This document shows, piece after piece, positions 1 to 5,441 of a DNA stretch of 5,441 nucleotides. The translations under genes were made by a program, and so were the position numbers. Each line of letters begins with the position of its first letter. Position 1 is the stretch's first letter. The stretch is from positions 1 through 5,441 of the forward strand of contig DOOY01000105.1 in the NCBI GenBank assembly GCA_003514765.1, read 5' to 3'. Source of the DNA: Nitrosomonas sp. Its GTDB lineage: Bacteria > Pseudomonadota > Gammaproteobacteria > Burkholderiales > Nitrosomonadaceae. The notes under the pieces are model-generated. The model was not told the origin of the DNA and did no database searches. It worked only from the letters and a program-made list of their open reading frames with translations.

Positions 1-2709
1 TCGAGAGAAATCAATAGCCTGCTTGAAAGATTATCACGGGGGCTTCGCCAACAAGCAGAAACAATTCCTTTTCTGGATGGAATGAGTGAAGCATTGTTGT
101 CCGATGACAAAGAAAAAATCACTGACATATTCGATCAACACTGGACCTTATTGCATTTTCATAATGGCGTAGAGTTTGTTCGTTTTTACAATGCCTCGAA
201 TCAATTAACAGCTGACTGGGGCGTTACCGAATCCAGTGACAATGATGATGAAATTATTCTGCAATGGGTCAAGCAGGTTAATCAGGATGAGGTCCCGATC
301 AACCCATTACTTTGTAGAAAAAGCTGTATCCAGCTTACGGTGGCCCCGCTGTTGATTGAAGGACAAACCGGGGGGATTGCCGTCATTGGCATTTCCCTGG
401 CAGATGCACTCCTGGCATTCAGACGCATATCTGGCGCTGAAATCGGTTTATTGCTGCATGATTCCAACCAGACTGTAAATACTTTATATATCGAGCCGTG
501 GGATACTTATATCGCAGCACTTACCAATAAAAATGAAAGTTATGAAATTTTAGAACATGCCGCAAAAACGTATCCTTCCATGGATAGCCTCAGAGAGATT
601 GTCCAGATTAATTGGAAAAACAATTATCACCAGATTAAGCTTTATCCATTACAATCAGTTAATGCAAATGAGGCACATCTGGTAGTCATTTCCGATGTCA
701 CCTCAGCTGTCAACAATATTCATGATTCAATCTGGACAATTGCATTGATTGGGTTGCTCGGACTTGTCATTTCAGAATTTCTTTTATTCGGCATTTTTAC
801 GCGCTTACTCTCACGCTTAAAAGACGTCTCATATACCCTACCATTATTATCCAGTGGTCAATTTGAAGATTTCCGGCATTCACTCGCGATCACAAAGAAA
901 AAACAATTGTACAGAGATGAGATTGATATGCTTTACGACGCAGCTGTCAAATTATCAATACAGCTTGAAGATTTAGAGCATAAAGTCTCTTCTCGAACTA
1001 AACTGCTCATTGAGCAAAAAGATACGCTCAGCAAAGAAAGAGACTTTGTTGCTAATTTACTTGATACGGCCCAAGTCATTGTTTTAACGCAAAACGCACA
1101 TGGCAAGATTATTTCTTTGAATGCCTATGGTGAAATGCTAACTTATTACTCTGAAAAGGAACTGCGGGATACGCCGTTTCTAAATATTCTTGTGTCCGAT
1201 TATGACTCACAAGATTTATCCATGCATCTGGATGAAATTAACAAAGGACTAAGAGAACAACTACGTCACGAAGCCATTACACACTGTAAAGATGGTACGA
1301 CGCGTCATGTCGCCTGGTTACACTCACGTCTGTCCTGGAACTCTGCTGACGATCCATCAATCTTATCGGTTGGTCTTGATGTTACCGAATATAAGCGGGT
1401 TGAAGGCCATCTGGCTTGGTTGGCAGATCACGATCCTTTGACCAATCTTTTTAATCGACGCCGCTTTAGCGAAGAACTTGAACAGGCAATTAGTCGGTCT
1501 GATCGATATCAACACGCAGGTGCACTACTTTTTTTTGACCTTGATCGTTTTAAATACATTAACGATACCAGCGGCCATCAAGCCGGTGATGCATTACTCA
1601 GGATGGTAGCTGGAATGTTATTGCGTACAATTCGGTCGGATGACATATCAGGACGTTTAGGCGGTGATGAATTCGCTGTAATTCTACCCGAGATAAGTAC
1701 AGGAGGCGCCATCGAAGTCGCTAAAAAAATTCTTACGCATCTCAATGAAACGCAGTTAACAATTAATAGCCGGACGCATAAGGTTTCAGCAAGTGTTGGA
1801 ATAGCGCTTTTTCCTGAACATGGCGAGAATGTGCATGATTTACTGGCAGCGGCGGATTTAGCCATGTACCAGGCTAAAGACACCGGACGCAACGCCTGGT
1901 ATTTGTTTTCTAACGAAGACCGCAGTCGCGAACGTGTGCAAACACTCGTTTACTGGAAAGAAAAAATTGAATATGCGCTTCTGCATGACAGTTTTGTGCT
2001 TTACTTACAGCCAATTATGAATATTCAAACGCACGAAATAAATCACTATGAAGTGCTGCTGCGTATGCATGATTTCGACGGTTCAATTTTGTCTCCGGCT
2101 GGATTTATTTCAGCAGCAGAACATACTGGATTAATACATTCAATTGATCACATGGTTTTGCGTAAAGCCATTACTCAGGCCGCAAAAATCAATCAGAATG
2201 GAAACAACATCAGCTTCTCGATCAACTTATCAGCACATGCATTTAATGATCCGGAATTATTGCCAATTATCAAGCAAGAATTGATAAGCCACGAAGTAGA
2301 CCCCAAAACACTCATGTTTGAAATTACCGAAACCGCTGCTTTGGAAAATCTTCCGGGTGCGCGCGGGCTTATGAAAGAAATTAAAGAACTCGGCTGTGGG
2401 TTTGTGCTTGATGATTTCGGCGTTGGTTTTTCATCTTTCTACTATTTAAGAGAACTTCCGGTTGACACAGTTAAAATTGATGGCTCTTTTATACGCAATA
2501 TGACAGAAAATAACGATGATCAAATTCTGGTTAGTGCCTTGTGTAATGTAGCAAGCGGTTTTGGTAAAAAAATAACTGCCGAGTTTGTCGAAAACGAAAA
2601 AATATTTTTGCAACTTAAAAAAATGAAAATTGACTACGCTCAAGGATACTATATCGGTAAACCGGCGCCCTATAACAACTATTTTCAACAGAGCGAGCTT
2701 GCTGAATAA
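1..2709 (+). CDS. Membrane-bound GGDEF-EAL cyclic-di-GMP enzyme with periplasmic sensor and PAS domain (5' partial)
   Basis: Probable bifunctional or switchable c-di-GMP synthase/phosphodiesterase of the inner membrane. The frame is open from base 1, so the gene starts upstream; the ATG at 82 (codon 28) lies inside what looks like the first helix of the sensor domain. Numbering window codons from base 1: periplasmic sensor about 1-243, resembling dCache-type domains, with a CRKSC cysteine pair (105, 109); TM helix 244-267; HAMP-like region and coiled coil about 268-346; PAS 347-466; GGDEF domain from about 470 with DHDPLT at 476, intact GGDEF at 554-558 and an RxxD inhibitory site (R545, D548) at the canonical spacing; EAL domain about 653-895. 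EAL catalytic positions appear present: E684 (in EVL rather than EAL), N742, E774, D804/D805, K825, E861, Q881. Both domains therefore look competent. An N-terminal TM helix is expected outside the window. It ends in tandem in-frame stops TAA TGA. Sensor ligand unknown. Confidence 0.95.
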   Translation, partial: SREINSLLERLSRGLRQQAETIPFLDGMSEALLSDDKEKITDIFDQHWTLLHFHNGVEFVRFYNASNQLTADWGVTESSDNDDEIILQWVKQVNQDEVPINPLLCRKSCIQLTVAPLLIEGQTGGIAVIGISLADALLAFRRISGAEIGLLLHDSNQTVNTLYIEPWDTYIAALTNKNESYEILEHAAKTYPSMDSLREIVQINWKNNYHQIKLYPLQSVNANEAHLVVISDVTSAVNNIHDSIWTIALIGLLGLVISEFLLFGIFTRLLSRLKDVSYTLPLLSSGQFEDFRHSLAITKKKQLYRDEIDMLYDAAVKLSIQLEDLEHKVSSRTKLLIEQKDTLSKERDFVANLLDTAQVIVLTQNAHGKIISLNAYGEMLTYYSEKELRDTPFLNILVSDYDSQDLSMHLDEINKGLREQLRHEAITHCKDGTTRHVAWLHSRLSWNSADDPSILSVGLDVTEYKRVEGHLAWLADHDPLTNLFNRRRFSEELEQAISRSDRYQHAGALLFFDLDRFKYINDTSGHQAGDALLRMVAGMLLRTIRSDDISGRLGGDEFAVILPEISTGGAIEVAKKILTHLNETQLTINSRTHKVSASVGIALFPEHGENVHDLLAAADLAMYQAKDTGRNAWYLFSNEDRSRERVQTLVYWKEKIEYALLHDSFVLYLQPIMNIQTHEINHYEVLLRMHDFDGSILSPAGFISAAEHTGLIHSIDHMVLRKAITQAAKINQNGNNISFSINLSAHAFNDPELLPIIKQELISHEVDPKTLMFEITETAALENLPGARGLMKEIKELGCGFVLDDFGVGFSSFYYLRELPVDTVKIDGSFIRNMTENNDDQILVSALCNVASGFGKKITAEFVENEKIFLQLKKMKIDYAQGYYIGKPAPYNNYFQQSELAE

Positions 2710-2748
2710 TGAAAAACATTCAATTTAGTGTAGATTTTTCAAATAATA

Positions 2749-2772
2749 TTTGTAGCTCTATAGGGCTACAAA
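2749..2772. terminator. Hairpin between convergent genes, possible bidirectional terminator
   Basis: Arms TTTGTAGCTC and GGGCTACAAA enclose a TATA loop. On the + strand transcript all ten positions pair, one as a G-U wobble. On the - strand the same position becomes a C-A mismatch, so the structure is slightly better for the + strand gene, which ends 39 nt upstream. It lies 23 nt past the copD stop on the other strand. Neither side has a clean run of U after the stem, so intrinsic termination would be weak. The position between two convergent stops is the main support. Confidence 0.5.
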
Positions 2773-2795
2773 CCCTTTCAAAATGTCACGAATAT

Positions 2796-4826
2796 TTATC
2801 GAATATACTCATGTGCAGCAGAAACGCTTAAATTTTCCTTATTCAACAATTCTGCTTGCTCTACCAGTAATTCAATATCATCCCAACCAGGTTCTTCGGT
2901 CGATGGAATCCACCGCGCACGTAAATAACCATTCCGATCAATCAAAAATTCCATATGATTTGGAACTGATCCACGCCCCAGTAGATCTGGATGACTCAAA
3001 GTACGTCGTGATAATGCATAGCTTTGCGCTATCTCTTCACCGCCTTGTGTTACCACAGGAAAAAGTAAACCTTGAGTAATTTCAACCAGCTCTTCCGGCG
3101 CTAATTTCTTTGCAGGAACAGCTAGAACTGCAATATCTAGCGCGTTGAGTTTTTCAAAATTTTGCTTAAGTTGTTCAATTCTATCTGCTGATTGCGGCCA
3201 TGTAAAAATCACCAGCAACACAGATTTCTTGCCACGAAAATCCTGAAGAACGCCTCTCGTACCATCATGCGCAGCGTAAGAGAATACAGGCGGCTGAACA
3301 TTGGTTCTGTTCGGTATGATTTCAGGTGATAAAATGCGCGTTTGATAGCCGCGTGACAAGGCATACACATAATTGACCAAATCCCAGCGTTCTTCTTCTG
3401 ACAACTTATCAGCATAGCCAGGCATGTCGGTATTTTTCATGCCAAATGTTATCCAGTGATAAAAATCACCAGGCGTATGCTCCACAGTATGTGGCTCGGT
3501 TAACATATCCGGCACTACAGTCGATAATGTTCTTGCTTTGATTCCATTTCCCTTGCCCTGATGGCCATGACAGTCTATACAATATTCAGAATAAAGCTCC
3601 GCGCCATATGAAATTGAAATTGCATCAAAAGGTACAGGCGGTTTTTGATAAGTTTCGGGATACGCTTCTATAACCAAAGGAGGAAGCGCAACAGCCATCC
3701 CAGAAATAATGAGTGCTACAGGAATCGCAACCAGCCGTTTCATACCCCAATTCGCCACTCGACCGAAATATAAAACGCATAGAGCTAGTACGACAATTGC
3801 TATCCCACTCCATACTTGTATGGCGACATTTTCAGTACCCCATGTTGCAATAATGGAAAAGCGGAAAGAAAAAGGCCACTCTTCTATGATGACATGTTTA
3901 GCAGGGGTCGTATTATTTGCAAGAATCGTCGCAACCAATACTAATAGTATCGCCAACAGAAATTCAACCCGTACCCATTTGCGCATCCCGGCTGCGCTTT
4001 TTTGAGTCTCTTGACTATTTTGACTATTGGAAAATAATGGTAGCCAATAGGATCGCACACTCGAAGCGATGATCAGAATAATACACAATAACAATATTTT
4101 TACATTAAGCAACCAACCATATGGCGTCGCCACCAGCGCTGCATAATCACCATCAAAAATATGATCTCCCACGACAATTCCTGTTATCACGATAAATAAC
4201 ATAACGGGCAGAGCCATTGCTGAGAATCGTTTTAGTATTCGAATATCCTGAAGGCTGGTCTTTTTACTTTTAACTTGCTTTACATATTCATATTTTAACA
4301 AGAGTAAGGCAGGTAATCCTCCTAGCCAAACACCCGCCAGGATGATATGCAGCGCATAAGGCACAAAACTCGCAATTGACAAACCTTCTGCGGCCACATG
4401 GCTGACCATGGCATCAGCTATCAACGGAAATATTGCCATCAATGCGCATACTACATAGCGCCCGCGCGTTCTGATATTTTTTAGAAGATAGATAACTGCT
4501 AAAGTTAATAAAATAGCAGAAATCACATGACCAGCCCAGATCTGGCCCGTTCGCGTGTTACTAATAAAATCAAACCAAATATTTAACTGTAGTATATTGC
4601 CAATTTCACCTGTAACTTGTCCAATCGTTGCTGCGAGAATAATAACAAGCCCAATGACAATACTTATAGCGAGTTTTGGAAATAATCTTTCTAACCTTTC
4701 AACCCATTGCGCTGTGTAAGGACGTTTGTCCGCACCCACAATAACTAAAAAAACACAACTCCCCAATAAAATCAAATTTGCCGCTAGCTGGAACCAGCGA
4801 GCGGCAGCCGCAATAACTTCTAACAT
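2796..4826 (-). CDS. copD: CopD-family copper membrane protein fused to cytochrome c and a SCO/thioredoxin-like domain
   Basis: Inner-membrane CopD-type copper protein, thought to receive copper from periplasmic CopC. Hydrophobic segments lie near residues 9-31, 51-72, 94-115, 124-140, 152-177, 202-220, 237-257, 285-304, 334-354 and 364-386. Basic residues in alternate loops put the N-terminus and everything after about 390 in the periplasm. CopD-typical features include VSHVAAEG (H143) and HIILAGVWLGG (H160, W167). Residues about 400-492 form a class-I-like cytochrome c domain with CIDCH (C416, C419, H420) and a probable axial Met, M468, in TDMPGY. Residues about 510-660 resemble a SCO/AhpC-type thioredoxin fold, but the cysteine site reads TWPQSA (W543-A547) and the domain has no cysteine; VPNHMEFLID (H624) recalls the conserved SCO His region. 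At 676 aa it is far longer than a plain CopD of about 300 aa. The start lies 4 nt after the copC stop without a clear Shine-Dalgarno, suggesting translational coupling. Domain calls are by eye; the C-terminal assignment is the least certain. Confidence 0.93.
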   Translation of the reverse strand: MLEVIAAAARWFQLAANLILLGSCVFLVIVGADKRPYTAQWVERLERLFPKLAISIVIGLVIILAATIGQVTGEIGNILQLNIWFDFISNTRTGQIWAGHVISAILLTLAVIYLLKNIRTRGRYVVCALMAIFPLIADAMVSHVAAEGLSIASFVPYALHIILAGVWLGGLPALLLLKYEYVKQVKSKKTSLQDIRILKRFSAMALPVMLFIVITGIVVGDHIFDGDYAALVATPYGWLLNVKILLLCIILIIASSVRSYWLPLFSNSQNSQETQKSAAGMRKWVRVEFLLAILLVLVATILANNTTPAKHVIIEEWPFSFRFSIIATWGTENVAIQVWSGIAIVVLALCVLYFGRVANWGMKRLVAIPVALIISGMAVALPPLVIEAYPETYQKPPVPFDAISISYGAELYSEYCIDCHGHQGKGNGIKARTLSTVVPDMLTEPHTVEHTPGDFYHWITFGMKNTDMPGYADKLSEEERWDLVNYVYALSRGYQTRILSPEIIPNRTNVQPPVFSYAAHDGTRGVLQDFRGKKSVLLVIFTWPQSADRIEQLKQNFEKLNALDIAVLAVPAKKLAPEELVEITQGLLFPVVTQGGEEIAQSYALSRRTLSHPDLLGRGSVPNHMEFLIDRNGYLRARWIPSTEEPGWDDIELLVEQAELLNKENLSVSAAHEYIR

Positions 4827-4830
4827 TTCA

Positions 4831-5250
4831 TCATTGACTATTTTTTATTCTGAAACCATAATTCGATTCAACGACATGTCCATCAACGGATAATACACGA
4901 AATTGTACTTTGTAACTTCCTGGCCCCAATTCCGGCACTGCAAGTACGACAGATTTCCGATCATCCTCTGCAGCTTGAGGTTCATTATTTGTGACATTGT
5001 TATCATTTGAATCCAGAACAACTACGGATGCATAAGCAGCTTCAATTTCTTCACTGAACCACAGTTGTACTTGGGATGGCGATTCAGTAAGAGAAGCTCT
5101 TCGTGGCGGGTCGGATTTGACTAACGATGCATGCGCCCATACATTAGACACTTGTGTTAACAATAAGAACAGGCAAAGGCATATTGTTAGTTTCAAAATT
5201 TTTTTTATCACTGTCTCATTAGATTTTTTAATTTGCATTTTATTTACCAT
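4831..5250 (-). CDS. copC: CopC-family periplasmic copper-binding protein
   Basis: Secreted Cu(II)-binding protein of the CopC beta-barrel family, expected to carry copper in the periplasm for the CopD encoded directly downstream. A basic N-terminus and the hydrophobic stretch LTICLCLFLLL (residues 21-31) are followed by a likely signal-peptidase site after VWA (37-39), leaving mature HASLVKSDPP. The mature N-terminal His (H40) together with D123 and H125 in SVDGHVVESNYGF reproduce the His1/Asp/His Cu(II) site known for CopC. No Met-rich Cu(I) loop is seen, which fits the Cu(II)-only class. Length 139 aa (about 100 mature) is typical. The start could be the ATG at 5250 or the in-frame ATG at 5238; both give a workable signal peptide and neither has a good Shine-Dalgarno, so the exact start is uncertain. 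The stop TGA is followed by TGAA and then the copD ATG, so the two are very probably co-transcribed. Confidence 0.95.
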   Translation of the reverse strand: MVNKMQIKKSNETVIKKILKLTICLCLFLLLTQVSNVWAHASLVKSDPPRRASLTESPSQVQLWFSEEIEAAYASVVVLDSNDNNVTNNEPQAAEDDRKSVVLAVPELGPGSYKVQFRVLSVDGHVVESNYGFRIKNSQ

Positions 5251-5260
5251 TTTTATTGCA

Positions 5261-5273
5261 CTTTTAATAAAAG
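5261..5273. repeat. Small inverted repeat just upstream of the copC start
   Basis: Arms CTTTT and AAAAG around AAT, 11 nt before the first possible copC ATG. In RNA it would be a weak A/U-rich hairpin close to the ribosome-binding region. Low complexity makes chance likely. Confidence 0.15.
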
Positions 5274-5325
5274 CCTTTGTGGAAAACAGTTTTGAGTTGA
5301 AATAACAGAACGAGTTCCTTTTTTG

Positions 5326-5341
5326 TTCGATGTTAATCGAA
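5326..5341. repeat. Inverted repeat over the leader-ORF stop codon
   Basis: TTCGAT and ATCGAA are exact inverted 6-bp arms around the 4-base spacer GTTA. The element spans the last codons and the stop of the 11-codon ORF. It could be a dimeric regulator's operator or a small RNA hairpin; no U-run follows on either strand, so a terminator is unlikely. It does not match a copper-regulator site that I recognise. Confidence 0.35.
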
Positions 5342-5368
5342 TAATTGATTATAGATAAATTTCATCAT
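5333..5368 (-). CDS. Putative 11-codon leader ORF upstream of copC
   Basis: A mini-ORF reading MMKFIYNQLFD then TAA, preceded by the best Shine-Dalgarno in the window (GGAGGT, 5373-5378), 4 nt from the first ATG and 7 nt from the second. It ends 82 nt before the copC ATG and on the same strand, so it would lie in the 5' leader of a copCD transcript. A perfect TATAAT about 40 nt upstream of its start would place a transcript start near 5400, giving a short, normal 5' UTR. No similarity is recognised; it has no cysteines or copper-binding motif and no run of a single amino acid typical of attenuators. It may be a regulatory leader peptide, the relic of a displaced gene start, or chance. Confidence 0.4.
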   Translation of the reverse strand: MMKFIYNQLFD

Positions 5369-5372
5369 GACT

Positions 5373-5378
5373 ACCTCC
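5373..5378 (-). promoter_or_regulatory. Strong Shine-Dalgarno of the leader ORF
   Basis: GGAGGT on the - strand is a six-base match to the anti-Shine-Dalgarno, placed 7 nt before the second of two tandem ATG codons. It contrasts with copC and copD, neither of which has a recognisable purine-rich site at normal spacing. It is what makes the 11-codon ORF noticeable. Confidence 0.5.
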
Positions 5379-5406
5379 AATCAATACTGGATACTTGCAT
5401 CATTTA

Positions 5407-5412
5407 ATTATA
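5407..5412 (-). promoter_or_regulatory. Candidate -10 box for the copCD transcript
   Basis: A perfect TATAAT on the - strand, followed by AT-rich DNA and preceded by an A-rich stretch that could act as an UP-like element. The best -35 at 17-bp spacing is only AAGAAA, a poor match, and no extended -10 TGn is present. A start about 7 nt downstream would begin the RNA near 5400. AT-rich DNA produces such hexamers by chance: a second TATAAT occurs at 5348-5353 inside the mini-ORF, also without a good -35. Confidence 0.3.
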
Positions 5413-5441
5413 TATTTTGCTTACGCTGTTTTCTTTTTTCT

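Larger units (their letters stand above)
5251..5441 (-). other. copC upstream leader/intergenic region
   Basis: A 191-bp AT-rich stretch running to the window edge. On the - strand, in transcription order, it holds an A-rich tract, the TATAAT box, the Shine-Dalgarno and 11-codon ORF, the TTCGAT inverted repeat, an A6 run at 5319-5324 and the CTTTT/AAAAG repeat. No larger gene, tRNA or recognisable riboswitch is seen. What lies upstream of copC, including any amo genes, is outside the window. Confidence 0.6.

Noticed and set aside
82..84. ATG at 82 as the true start of the GGDEF-EAL gene
   Set aside because: The frame is open back to base 1, the residues before it read as a continuous amphipathic helix, no Shine-Dalgarno precedes it, and a sensor of this type needs an N-terminal TM helix that would lie upstream.
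2783..3079. 98-codon + strand ORF opposite the end of copD
   Set aside because: It is antisense to a well-supported domain, shows no family resemblance and has no ribosome binding site.
3709..4005. 98-codon + strand ORF inside copD
   Set aside because: Antisense to copD TM segments; its composition reflects the opposite strand of the real gene.
5117..5305. 62-codon + strand ORF with a hydrophobic stretch, opposite the copC start
   Set aside because: Most of it is antisense to the copC signal-peptide region, whose composition explains the hydrophobic run; no convincing ribosome binding site.
5318..5324. A AAA AAG slippery heptamer for a programmed -1 frameshift into copC
   Set aside because: It lies after the mini-ORF stop, so no ribosome from that ORF would reach it, and no start in the open copC frame precedes it.
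5308..5325. GAACGAGTTC followed by T6 as a + strand terminator
   Set aside because: Only a 4-bp stem with a 2-base loop, and no + strand gene ends nearby.
5333..5368. CruR-type copper-sensing upstream ORF
   Set aside because: The predicted peptide lacks the CXXXCC motif and any cysteine.

Overview
The window looks like chromosome from an AT-rich Gram-negative proteobacterium. Evidence is a periplasmic-sensor GGDEF/EAL protein, a CopC with a Sec-type signal peptide, and a c-type cytochrome fused to a CopD membrane domain. A copC-copD pair is known to follow the amoCAB cluster in ammonia-oxidising betaproteobacteria (Nitrosomonas type), so a Nitrosomonadaceae-like origin is plausible. No amo gene is visible here, and this assignment is an inference.

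Layout. (1) Positions 1-2709, + strand: the 3' part of a membrane-bound cyclic-di-GMP enzyme with periplasmic sensor, TM helix, HAMP-like linker, PAS, GGDEF and EAL. The frame is open from the first base, so the gene begins outside the window and the ATG at 82 is very probably internal. (2) Positions 2710-2795: a short gap between two convergent genes, containing a 10-bp-stem hairpin. (3) Positions 2796-5250, - strand: a tight two-gene copper operon. copC comes first (4831-5250), followed 4 nt later by a long copD (2796-4826). This CopD has ten predicted TM helices, a periplasmic c-type haem domain and a C-terminal thioredoxin/SCO-like domain that has lost its cysteines. (4) Positions 5251-5441: a non-coding leader upstream of copC. 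It holds a perfect TATAAT box, the strongest Shine-Dalgarno sequence in the window serving an 11-codon ORF, and a small inverted repeat over that ORF's stop.

How the parts may work together. CopC has the family's Cu(II) ligands (mature N-terminal His plus D-x-H) and would pass copper to CopD in the inner membrane. In this version the CopD acceptor carries its own periplasmic electron-transfer haem and a SCO-like fold, which suggests coupling of copper handling to redox chemistry. That is inference. The GGDEF/EAL gene is convergent and shows no functional tie to the copper operon.

The most unusual points are the CopD-cytochrome c-degenerate redoxin fusion and the leader mini-ORF. The leader ORF has an excellent ribosome binding site, while copC and copD have almost none.
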